DNA of 64,000 nucleotides from an uncultured Clostridia bacterium (GTDB taxonomy: Bacteria > Bacillota > Clostridia > Christensenellales > Borkfalkiaceae): the NCBI GenBank assembly GCA_934271065.1, contig CAKQQQ010000002.1, positions 124,001 to 188,000 on the forward strand. The letters are read 5' to 3'. Both the position numbers and the translations under genes were made by a program. Positions 1 to 6,916 of this stretch are shown one piece after another; the first letter of the stretch is position 1; each line of letters opens with the position of its first letter. The notes under the pieces are model-generated. The model had not been told where the DNA came from, ran no database searches, and worked only from the letters and a program-made list of their open reading frames with translations.

Positions 1-1631
1 TAATTACCTTTCGTTACCACGTCATATACGCCGTTATAGTTATCGAGAATTTTTACGGGATCACTCTGATTATCGCTGTTTTTGGTGTATAACACGAGAT
101 TGTTATCCTGCGCGGCGTACGTTGCCTGTGTACTGCTGCCGTAGAAATTTTCGTTTGACGGATTGATGAGCGAGTTATATATTGTCGACGACGAAGAGTC
201 TCTCGCGGGGATGGGCTGTATTCTTACGCGGGAACTTCCGCCGTTAGGCTGCGTTCCACCGCCGACGATATAACCCGTATTCGCGCTATGCACGAGTTCG
301 GGAACAGTACTGTTTTTATACCATTCGTTGGTATGCCATTCGCGGTCTTTATCAGCCGTAAGATATACCACGGTCTCGCCGCCGTCAAGCCCCATTTCGC
401 TTTCCCTTACGCCGAGCGGCAGATACGAGCCGTCTTTAATATCGCAATACGCGAAATTGATTGCGTATTGCGCGCTCGTACCCGTACCGACGGTTACGGG
501 GCTCAACCCTTCCCAGTAAAATTCGCGCCCGTATCTTTCCGTCCTTGCACTACCAGAAGGTCCGCTGATCTGAACTTCAAACGTTAAATTTTTAGTAGGA
601 TTGCTGCCTTTATACACCGTAGTATTCCGATAGCCGCTTTGCGCGACTGCGGAAATCATATAATTCAATCTTTGCGTTAATTTATGGAAGTTAAGCGAGC
701 CGTTCCAGCCCGAACCCGCGCCCGATCCGGCGGAAGGTTCTTCCGTCCAGCCGACGGACTTCGCGTCGTAATCGCCGATAAGCGCGTATTTAGACACTTC
801 GCCGACTCCGTCTAAACCCGTAGCGGATTTTTTAAGGGTTATGTCGCCGCGATACACGCCTACGTTCTCGAAACCGCTCTTGACGTAACCCGCGGCAAGA
901 CCTATCAGCGTTTCGTCCGTCACGCTTTTAGCGCGCAGAACGTCCGCGTAAAAATTCGCCACGCGCATAGACGAAAAATACAGATCTTTTCCGCCGGGCG
1001 CGGCGGGCGTTTCAACAAGCGAAGAACTATCGTTCTCCTTTTTGTTATGTATAACTATACCGCCCGCGTTATATTGCGCGTTGTTGCCGTTCGCGATAAG
1101 ATCGCCCGCGTCGCCCGTAACGCCGAACAAACCTACGGTTTTTACCTGCGCTCCGCCGCCCGCGACGTTGAGCGTTCCGTTTTCGTCGAATCTGGCGTTG
1201 AACGGATATATTTTGAAATCGGACTTCGCGTTGGACGAAGTTACGGAGTATACGGTATGATGCCCGCCGTCGAACGAGCCGATAAAGGGATACTCGCTCG
1301 TGCCTATCGGTGGAATTGCGGTACGCTTCATAGACACGTCGTTGCCGAGTCTGAAATAACTTTGCGCTCTGCCGTTGTTCATCTCGGGGTTAAGGTTGAA
1401 ATAACCGAGATATTGTAGCCAGGCAAAGTTATACATATGCGCGTCCGTCGTTATGACGTAGGGGTTTTGTTTGCTGCCGTCGCCTTCGGAAAAGTACGCG
1501 GCGGAAATCGAGCCGAACGACGACGGGAAAATTATGGTGTCGGAAGCGGAAAACCAGCCGAAAGTCGCCGTTCCGCACAGCGCGATTGCAAAAGTAAGAC
1601 ATATCGCTACGATTTTTAACGCCTTTTTCAA
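1..1631 (-). CDS. Surface protein with SipW-type signal peptide (3' end beyond window)
   Basis: The frame is open from a TTG start at 1631 to the window edge (about 543 codons). The start overlaps the stop of the upstream gene as TTGA, so translation is probably coupled. The N-terminus reads KKALKIVAICLTFAIALCG followed by TATFGWFSAS, a hydrophobic signal segment ending in the T-x-x-W-F pattern of SipW-dependent exported proteins (TasA/camelysin class). Further in are NPYVIT, PFIGSFDGGHHTV and VGLFGVTG, the F-x-G-x-F-D-G...GLFG pattern of repeated bacterial surface adhesins. Function is otherwise unknown. Export is inferred from the signal. Because the C-terminus is missing, a wall anchor cannot be checked. 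Confidence 0.75.
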   Translation of the reverse strand, partial: MKKALKIVAICLTFAIALCGTATFGWFSASDTIIFPSSFGSISAAYFSEGDGSKQNPYVITTDAHMYNFAWLQYLGYFNLNPEMNNGRAQSYFRLGNDVSMKRTAIPPIGTSEYPFIGSFDGGHHTVYSVTSSNAKSDFKIYPFNARFDENGTLNVAGGGAQVKTVGLFGVTGDAGDLIANGNNAQYNAGGIVIHNKKENDSSSLVETPAAPGGKDLYFSSMRVANFYADVLRAKSVTDETLIGLAAGYVKSGFENVGVYRGDITLKKSATGLDGVGEVSKYALIGDYDAKSVGWTEEPSAGSGAGSGWNGSLNFHKLTQRLNYMISAVAQSGYRNTTVYKGSNPTKNLTFEVQISGPSGSARTERYGREFYWEGLSPVTVGTGTSAQYAINFAYCDIKDGSYLPLGVRESEMGLDGGETVVYLTADKDREWHTNEWYKNSTVPELVHSANTGYIVGGGTQPNGGSSRVRIQPIPARDSSSSTIYNSLINPSNENFYGSSTQATYAAQDNNLVLYTKNSDNQSDPVKILDNYNGVYDVVTKGN

Positions 1632-2452
1632 GTCCCCGCACCCCCGCTTAAAGTTATTCTGAAATCGCTTCTGAAAGGAATAGCCGCGTTGCCGTCTATC
1701 GCCGCGTTACCTACGTTGACGGATAAAACCGCCGAGACGAGAGCGGAATCGTAAGTGAACATAAAAAACGCGTGATAAAAGCCGTCTTCGCCGTCGATAA
1801 GCGTTCCGTCGGCAACGCTCGCCGTAAGTTCGATATTCGCGGGTTTTACCGTGTTTACCGATTGCGATTTGTCTATGAACGTCGCCGTTCTTTCCGTCGG
1901 CGGTATTACGGGCATATTAAGCGCGGACTGTCCGGTAGAAGTGAAATCGGTCGCGCGCAAAAGCACGACGCCCGCAACGCTCGTCAACGCGTTGGTATAG
2001 TCTTTGCCCGCGTCGTCTGGAACGGGCGTTCCGTTTACAATTACGGGAGAAAGCAACGGGCGGTAAACTCCGCTTGCCGACGCGCCGAGAAAATAGTCCG
2101 TATCCGTTTCGGCGATAAATCTGACCGACGTAGATTTTTTCTTTATTCTGACGCGCAAAATCAGTTGATAAGTCGATTTAAGCACGTCGTACGCGCCCAT
2201 TGAAGCCGAATCCCGATCTTCGCATTTTTCAAAAACGTAACCGCTTTCGGTAGCGGAAGTATCGGTTGCTTTATAGAATGCGTAGTCCTGCACGTCGGAG
2301 TCTTGCGCGGCGGTTATATCCATACCGTTTCCGCCGACGGTTTTATTGCTTGCAAACCACGCGAAGGTCATAAACACGCACGAAAAAAGAGACAGGCAAC
2401 AACCTGCCGCGCGTAATGCGATTTTCAGTTTTCGTCTCGTGTTTACTTGCAT
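1628..2452 (-). CDS. Exported protein with SipW/camelysin-type signal peptide
   Basis: This predicted 274-aa protein starts at the ATG at 2452, which has AGGAG 5 nt upstream. An in-frame ATG further upstream lacks a ribosome binding site. Residues 1-40 contain a basic start (NTRRKLKIALR), a hydrophobic core and MTFAWFASNKTVGG, matching the T-x-A-W-F junction of SipW-dependent substrates. The rest is Ser/Thr/Asp-rich with no domain I recognise, as in TasA- or camelysin-like fibre subunits. It overlaps the next surface gene by 3 bp, so the pair is probably co-expressed. No SipW peptidase gene is in the window. Confidence 0.75.
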   Translation of the reverse strand: MQVNTRRKLKIALRAAGCCLSLFSCVFMTFAWFASNKTVGGNGMDITAAQDSDVQDYAFYKATDTSATESGYVFEKCEDRDSASMGAYDVLKSTYQLILRVRIKKKSTSVRFIAETDTDYFLGASASGVYRPLLSPVIVNGTPVPDDAGKDYTNALTSVAGVVLLRATDFTSTGQSALNMPVIPPTERTATFIDKSQSVNTVKPANIELTASVADGTLIDGEDGFYHAFFMFTYDSALVSAVLSVNVGNAAIDGNAAIPFRSDFRITLSGGAGT

Positions 2453-2467
2453 AATTCTCCTTTGCGG

Positions 2468-2506
2468 TATGCCAGACAAAAATAATACGAACCTTGGCCC
2501 GGCATA
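2468..2506. repeat. Dispersed palindromic repeat, copy 1
   Basis: The element begins TATGCCAGACAA, continues AATAATACGAACCTTGG and closes with CCCGGCATA, so its ends are inverted (TATGCC/GGCATA). The same core recurs near 10.7, 13.7 and 17.7 kb. Confidence 0.55.
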
Positions 2507-2534
2507 GAAAAAGCGCGATTTTTCAATCGCGCTT
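2505..2534 (-). terminator. Rho-independent terminator after veg
   Basis: A perfect 10-bp stem (AAGCGCGATT/AATCGCGCTT) with a 4-nt loop is followed on the minus strand by TTTTTC. It lies about 30 bp past the veg stop codon. Confidence 0.8.
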
Positions 2535-2565
2535 TACGGTCACAATTATTTGTAACTTCGGCAGG

Positions 2566-2802
2566 TTATAATTTCTTCAGACGAACGTTTCCGCACATTA
2601 CTTCAGAGTATGAAAAACTAATTTTGCCCTTAAAGTCGCCGCGCGGGCTGACTGTAAAAAGCGCGGGATATACGCTCGTAAGCGTACCGGTATAGGTTAC
2701 GAATTTATTTCTGCCAAGCGCAACTTTTACGCTGAAAGTTTCTCCGCGACAATTCGCTATAGCCGCTTTTATTTTACTTATATCGCCTGCGCTCTTTATC
2801 AT
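2566..2802 (-). CDS. veg: Veg family protein
   Basis: This 78-aa protein matches the Veg/DUF1021 family across its length: the core VKVALGRNKFVTYTGTLTSV, then YPALFTV, FSYSEVMCGNVRL. Veg is a small conserved Bacillota protein linked in Bacillus subtilis to biofilm gene expression. It follows the zinc-ribbon gene by 31 bp and is closed by a terminator, so the two probably share a transcript. No strong ribosome binding site precedes the ATG at 2802. Confidence 0.85.
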   Translation of the reverse strand: MIKSAGDISKIKAAIANCRGETFSVKVALGRNKFVTYTGTLTSVYPALFTVSPRGDFKGKISFSYSEVMCGNVRLKKL

Positions 2803-2833
2803 ACGCGACGATTATCGACAGTTTTACGAAAAC

Positions 2834-3367
2834 TTATACGTCGTCATCGTCGTCGCGTTCGTCTTCGTCTTCTTCTTCGTCTTCTTCGCTGTATTCGCCG
2901 ATGTCCGTAGGATACTCGAAATCGTCATCGTCGTCGTGTACGGAATCGTCGTAATAATCGTCGTCCTGCTCTTCTTCGTCGTCGAAAAGTTCTTTCGCCT
3001 CTTCTTCTTCGAGTTGAGACAGAGAAAGCATCGCTTCTTCGTCGTCGCCCTGATTGCTTATCGCTTCCTTTTCGTCTTCGTCGAGATAGTTTCTCCACTC
3101 TTCGTCCGAATCGGGATCGACGTCTTCTTTCTCTTCTCTCGCCTTTTCGGCGCGGGCTTCTCTGCACTCTTCGCACATATCTTCGCCTTCGTCGATAAAA
3201 TTACGTTTACATACGGGGCAAAGCACCTGCTCCTGCTCGTCGTCGCCGTCAAGCGCGGCGTACTTTATCTGCGGACCTATTTTGAGTTCGGCTTTACAAA
3301 CGTCGCAATACGGCTCGCCTTCGAGCATATAGTTGAGATCGCATCTCGGACATTTAACGTATTTCAT
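2834..3367 (-). CDS. Zinc-ribbon protein with long acidic tail
   Basis: Predicted 177 aa, starting at the ATG at 3367 with GGGAG upstream. The N-terminal 75 residues hold two double-Cys zinc ribbons (CPRC...CDVC and CPVC...CEEC). Residues from about 90 onward are almost continuous Asp/Glu with some Tyr and Ser, an extremely acidic, probably disordered tail. The likely location is the cytoplasm. A zinc-bound head with a polyanionic tail could bind a basic protein or mimic nucleic acid, but this is speculation. A promoter lies about 100 bp upstream and veg follows. Confidence 0.75.
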   Translation of the reverse strand: MKYVKCPRCDLNYMLEGEPYCDVCKAELKIGPQIKYAALDGDDEQEQVLCPVCKRNFIDEGEDMCEECREARAEKAREEKEDVDPDSDEEWRNYLDEDEKEAISNQGDDEEAMLSLSQLEEEEAKELFDDEEEQDDDYYDDSVHDDDDDFEYPTDIGEYSEEDEEEDEDERDDDDDV

Positions 3368-3464
3368 ATAATTCTCCCTACCGTCGACGTAAACCACACG
3401 CGACTTTATATAATATATACTCGTTTACGCTTTTTATGTGACGGACGATTTTATAACGCTGTAT

Positions 3465-3492
3465 ATTATAACATATATTTGATATTTGTAAA
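3465..3492 (-). promoter_or_regulatory. Sigma-A promoter for the zinc-ribbon/veg unit
   Basis: TTTACA and TATAAT are separated by 16 bp on the minus strand, about 100 bp before the start codon. The 160 bp between this and the terminator at 3629 shows nothing else. Confidence 0.6.
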
Positions 3493-3628
3493 CCGATTTG
3501 ACCTAATAATTAAAACTTTTCGACCTGTTTTTTCTATAATTTTACAAGCCCATCCGCCGAAAAAAACGCAAATGCGGCTAAAACGCCGATATTTACGCAT
3601 ATTTTCGGGCTGACGGACAAAACGAAAA

Positions 3629-3654
3629 ACCGTCGGGCGGCATCGCCCGACGGT
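3629..3654 (-). terminator. Terminator of the 3.7-3.9 kb small-gene unit
   Basis: An 11-bp GC-rich stem (ACCGTCGGGCG/CGCCCGACGGT) with a 4-nt loop is followed on the minus strand by TTTTTCG, 10 bp past the stop of the frameshift ORF. Confidence 0.8.
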
Positions 3655-3663
3655 CGTAATTCG

Positions 3664-3854
3664 TTATTTAGTTGTAAAGATCTTTGAACGATCTGACTCC
3701 ATTTTGCCGTTCGGCGTCGGCGCGACCTGCGCCGCTTCTATCTTACCCTGCGGATATCGTTCAAAGTTCGTTAAAAGATACTCTGTGCATCGGAGTTCTC
3801 CTTTTTTAAGTCGATTTGCGCCTTATATAACCCAAAGTGAAAAGTTTGCTCATT
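3664..3854 (-). CDS. Small gene with candidate programmed -1 frameshift
   Basis: The ATG at 3854 has AAAGGAGGTGG upstream. The zero frame gives 27 residues (MSKLFHFGLYKAQIDLKK then ENSDAQSIF) and stops at 3771. Within it, codons TTA AAA AAG contain the canonical slippery heptamer A-AAA-AAG (3801-3807), in the same phase as in dnaX. Slipping by -1 opens a frame to 3664, giving 63 residues with tail GELRCTEYLLTNFERY, PQGKIEAAQVAPTPNGK and MESDRSKIFTTK. Downstream, CTTTGAACGAT and ATCGTTCAAAG can pair into a stem. The whole unit has its own promoter and terminator. No family is recognised. Alternatives are an ordinary frameshift mutation, or two overlapping tiny ORFs (a 9-codon ORF starts at 3790 behind AGGAG). 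Confidence 0.5.
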
Positions 3855-3886
3855 ATGAATTTCCACCTCCTTTGAGTTTTCGGGTT

Positions 3887-3898
3887 TAATTGTTCATC
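3887..3898 (-). promoter_or_regulatory. Three-codon upstream ORF (Met-Asn-Asn)
   Basis: ATG AAC AAT TAA lies behind a strong GGAGG, about 30 nt into the predicted transcript and ahead of the small frameshift gene. A minimal ORF with a good ribosome binding site could act as a translation-sensing leader. Confidence 0.35.
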
Positions 3899-3927
3899 GG
3901 CTTGTCCTCCGTCTTTTTTCATCTGTA

Positions 3928-3956
3928 TTATAACACGGAACGCCCCGTTAGTCAAT
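3928..3956 (-). promoter_or_regulatory. Strong sigma-A promoter for the small frameshift gene
   Basis: TTGACT, 17-bp spacer, TATAAT on the minus strand. It is followed by two closely spaced ribosome binding sites and a transcript of about 300 nt. Confidence 0.75.
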
Positions 3957-4039
3957 ATGAAACCTAAAAATTTAGTATTGTGAAATTTTCGGATTTAGTA
4001 TTGACAAAACGCAACTTTTATGATACCATAAAAGACGAC

Positions 4040-4068
4040 GGCGCGGCGATAATTTTTATCGCCGCGCC
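4040..4068 (-). terminator. thrS terminator
   Basis: A perfect 13-bp stem (GGCGCGGCGATAA and its complement) with a 3-nt loop lies directly after the thrS stop codon. Confidence 0.75.
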
Positions 4069-4081
4069 GCTTATTTTTAGA

Positions 4082-5983
4082 TTATTTCTTTTCGGATATG
4101 CGCTTTTTGCAAAGAGCGATAAATTCGTCGATTTTCATCTTGCCTATATCGCCTTCGGCGCGGTCGCGTACTGCCACTTCGCCAGAAACCGCTTCCTGCT
4201 CGCCTACGACGAGCATATACGGTATACGCTCTAACTGCGCGTCGCGTATCTTCTTGCCGATCTTTTCGCTTCTTGCGTCTTTTTCAGGTCTTAAACCCGC
4301 GTCGAACAGTTTTTGATACACTTCTTCGGCGTACGCTTCGCTCTTTTCGGACACGTTCATTACGCGTACCTGTACGGGCGACAGCCATAACGGGAATTTG
4401 CCTTCGTAATGCTCTATTAAAATGCCGATAAACCGCTCTATCGAGCCGAATACGACGCGGTGAATCATTATCGGTCTATGCTTTTCGCCGTCTTCGCCGA
4501 CGTACTCCGCTTCGAATCTCTGCGGAAGTTGGAAGTCGAGTTGAATAGTTCCGCATTGCCACGTTCTGCCTATCGAATCGGTAAGGTGGAAGTCGATTTT
4601 AGGTCCGTAAAACGCGCCGTCGCCTTCGTTTACGACGTATTTGAGATTGAGTTCGTCAAGCGCGGCTCTCAACGCGTCGGTTGCCTGTTCCCAGTCTTCG
4701 TCGCTGCCCATACTGTTCTCGGGGCGGGTTGACAGTTCGACGTGATACTTAAACCCGAACATACTGTAAACTTCGTCGATGAGCCTTACTACGCCCTTGA
4801 TTTCGGAAGTAATCTGCGACGGAGTCATAAAGATATGGGCATCGTCCTGCGTAAAGCATCTGACGCGCATAAGCCCGTGCAGTTGCCCCGATTTTTCGTG
4901 TCTGTGTACGAGACCGAGTTCGCCTATTCTTAAAGGCAAATCCTTATAACTGTGGGGTTCGAGTTTGTAAACGAGCATTCCGCCCGGACAGTTCATCGGC
5001 TTGATGGCGCAGTCTTCGCCGTCGATTTTGGTCGTGTACATATTCTCTTTATAATGATCCCAATGCCCCGAAGTTTCCCATAGACTGCGGCTTAAAATTA
5101 TGGGCGTGGAGACTTCGACGTAACCTTCGCGTCTGTGGATCTGACGCCAGTAGTCGATAAGCGTGTTGCGGAGCGTCATTCCGTTGGGCAGGAAGAACGG
5201 GAAACCCCTGCCTTCGTTGAGAAGCGCGAAGAGTTTGAGTTCTTTGCCGAGTTTTGTATGGTCGCGCCTTTTGGCTTCTTCGAGCATAGTAAAATACGCG
5301 TCCATATCCGCTTTTTTGATAAACGCCGTGCCGTAAATACGGGTGAGCATTTTATTCTTTTCGTTACCGCGCCAGTACGCGCCCGCAAGCGACGTGAGTT
5401 TGAACGCTTTTATAAGCCCCGTACTCGGAAGGTGCGGACCTCTGCAAAGGTCGGTAAAATCGCCCTGCTTATAAAACGATATGACCGAGCCTTCGGGAAG
5501 GTCGTTTATAAGTTCGGCTTTATACGGCTCTTTATACTTCGCCATAAGTTTAAGGGCGTCTTCGCGCGAGAGTTCGAAACGCTCTATCGGGAAGTTGCCT
5601 TTTATTATCTTTTTCATTTCTTCTTCGACTTTAACGAGATCTTCCTGCGTGATGGGCGTTTTGAAGTCGACGTCGTAATAAAATCCGTTGTCTATGGTCG
5701 GGCCTATCGCAAGCGAACAGGTCGGATAGATATGTTTCAAAGCCTGCGCGAGTATGTGCGCGCAGGTATGACGGTAAATATCGAGACCTTCGGGGTCTTT
5801 AAGCGTGATTACGGATACTTCCGAATCTTCGCGCACGGGATGAGACAGGTCTACGAGATGCCCGTTGACCTTGCCCGCCACGGCGTTGCGTTTAAGCCCT
5901 TCGCTTATCGCGCCGGCAACGCCGGCAACCGTCGTTCCTTCGGGAAGTTGCATTACGCTTCCGTCGTTAAGTTTTACGTTCAT
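4082..5983 (-). CDS. thrS: Threonyl-tRNA synthetase
   Basis: Predicted 633 aa, normal for ThrRS. The start at 5983 has GAAGGAG upstream. Longer in-frame extension runs into the T-box leader and is not coding. In order: TGS domain (MNVKLNDGSVMQLPEG), editing domain with HTCAHILAQALKHIYP, then the class II catalytic core with motif 2 region MRVRCFTQDDAHIF and motif 3 HRVVFGSIERFIGILIEHY, and the C-terminal anticodon-binding domain. Zinc ligands fit the NCPGG and H-R-H regions. It charges tRNA-Thr with threonine in the cytoplasm. It is a single-gene unit under T-box control. Confidence 0.97.
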   Translation of the reverse strand: MNVKLNDGSVMQLPEGTTVAGVAGAISEGLKRNAVAGKVNGHLVDLSHPVREDSEVSVITLKDPEGLDIYRHTCAHILAQALKHIYPTCSLAIGPTIDNGFYYDVDFKTPITQEDLVKVEEEMKKIIKGNFPIERFELSREDALKLMAKYKEPYKAELINDLPEGSVISFYKQGDFTDLCRGPHLPSTGLIKAFKLTSLAGAYWRGNEKNKMLTRIYGTAFIKKADMDAYFTMLEEAKRRDHTKLGKELKLFALLNEGRGFPFFLPNGMTLRNTLIDYWRQIHRREGYVEVSTPIILSRSLWETSGHWDHYKENMYTTKIDGEDCAIKPMNCPGGMLVYKLEPHSYKDLPLRIGELGLVHRHEKSGQLHGLMRVRCFTQDDAHIFMTPSQITSEIKGVVRLIDEVYSMFGFKYHVELSTRPENSMGSDEDWEQATDALRAALDELNLKYVVNEGDGAFYGPKIDFHLTDSIGRTWQCGTIQLDFQLPQRFEAEYVGEDGEKHRPIMIHRVVFGSIERFIGILIEHYEGKFPLWLSPVQVRVMNVSEKSEAYAEEVYQKLFDAGLRPEKDARSEKIGKKIRDAQLERIPYMLVVGEQEAVSGEVAVRDRAEGDIGKMKIDEFIALCKKRISEKK

Positions 5984-6029
5984 AAAAATTCTCCTTCTTC
6001 TTCTCGTTATCGCCGTTCTTTTCGGCAGG

Positions 6030-6285
6030 CGGATATAAAAAACGCCCTCGCAAAAAAATTGCAAGGACGAAATGATTATTCCGCGGTTCCACCTTAATTG
6101 TCGCTTACGCGACCGCTTTACGGTCTTTTCAAGCAAGACCACGCTTTGCGTAACGCCCGTAAGCGGTTTCGCCGCGCGCCCGTAACCCCAGTATCTTCCA
6201 GCCAAAGGATACTCTCTCTCGTGGCACTGAACGCACGCTACTTGTCTTCCGGTCGCCGAGTTTACGGCTACGCGTAAATTGTACA
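6030..6285 (-). promoter_or_regulatory. T-box riboswitch leader of thrS
   Basis: The conserved T-box sequence GGTGGAACCGCGG is at 6081-6093 on the minus strand. It is followed by a terminator made of CGTCCTTGC/GCGAGGGCG (6043-6069) and six U residues, and preceded by the AGAGAG and GGCTGGAAG elements of stem I. Uncharged tRNA-Thr should stabilise the antiterminator and switch thrS on. ACG triplets occur in the expected specifier region, but I cannot fix the specifier codon without folding. Confidence 0.93.
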
Positions 6286-6288
6286 TCT

Positions 6289-6316
6289 ATTATACCGCGT
6301 ATTCGGGATTTGTCAA
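6289..6316 (-). promoter_or_regulatory. thrS promoter
   Basis: Consensus TTGACA and TATAAT on the minus strand with a 16-bp spacer, immediately upstream of the T-box leader. Confidence 0.85.
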
Positions 6317-6374
6317 CCGTTTTAGTAAACTTTTTAAGTTTTATCGGCATTAAATTTTTCGCCGCGATTATAAA

Positions 6375-6413
6375 GTTCCGCCCGCCCTTGCCGCTTGCAA
6401 GGGCGGGCGGAAC
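6375..6413 (-). terminator. Terminator after the TerB-like gene
   Basis: A 17-bp perfect GC-rich stem (GTTCCGCCCGCCCTTGC and its complement) with a 5-nt loop lies 10 bp past the stop. On the minus strand it runs into TTTAT. Confidence 0.75.
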
Positions 6414-6423
6414 GCTTTGCCGA

Positions 6424-6879
6424 TTATTTTATCGAGCCGAGTCTGCGAAGGTACATTCTTTCCTTAAAGGAAATCTTGCCGTCGATGGCTACCGCGCAAA
6501 GGCACAGCGCGAACACGTCGCGACGCATATCTTCGTCGAGCGCGGCGAAAATATCTTCCATACGTTTTACGCATTCTTTAACGAGTTTCTTGCCTTCCGC
6601 GCCCTTGAACGCCGACTTGATGGACGAATAATCGAAATCTTCGCCGAAAATTCTGACGAGAGACGGATATATGAGCAGATATTCCACTTCGTTCAGATTG
6701 CCGTCGCACACCACCGAGCCGATCAGGAACGACGCGAACGCGTTGACGGCGTCCGTACCGTCCGCGCCCATACCCCTTAAACCGGCGATTACCTTAACGG
6801 ACTTCTCGCCGAGCAACGCCGCGCGTTCGAGCGCGGACAGTTTCTCGAATTTGTTACACAGTTTCAAAAAATCAAACAT
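6424..6879 (-). CDS. TerB-like (tellurite-resistance/DjlA-type) domain protein
   Basis: This 151-aa all-helical protein has the acidic TerB signature twice: IGSVVCDGNLNEVEYLLIYP near residue 54 and LCAVAIDGKISFKERMYLRR near the C-terminus. The D-G-x-(I/L)-x-x-x-E pattern resembles the metal-binding motifs of TerB and DjlA. It is predicted to be cytoplasmic, with unknown role. The start at 6879 follows GGAGGG. It lies 37 bp downstream of the ABC permease and may be the last gene of that operon. Confidence 0.7.
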   Translation of the reverse strand: MFDFLKLCNKFEKLSALERAALLGEKSVKVIAGLRGMGADGTDAVNAFASFLIGSVVCDGNLNEVEYLLIYPSLVRIFGEDFDYSSIKSAFKGAEGKKLVKECVKRMEDIFAALDEDMRRDVFALCLCAVAIDGKISFKERMYLRRLGSIK

Positions 6880-6916
6880 TATTTATAATTCCCTCCTTAG
6901 GAACGTTCAGCCGATA

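Noticed and set aside
3664..3854. Insertion-sequence orfA/orfB frameshift, because of the A-AAA-AAG heptamer
   Set aside because: The product is only 63 residues, shows no transposase motif, and no inverted ends flank it.
3704..3889. Plus-strand 61-codon ORF
   Set aside because: It has no ribosome binding site and is the complement of the unit that has promoter, ribosome binding sites and terminator on the minus strand.
4740..6097. Long plus-strand frames opposite thrS
   Set aside because: They are mirror frames of a well-conserved gene, with arginine-rich, unnatural composition.
5984..6286. N-terminal extension of thrS to 6286
   Set aside because: The segment is the T-box leader. The conserved start with a ribosome binding site is at 5983.
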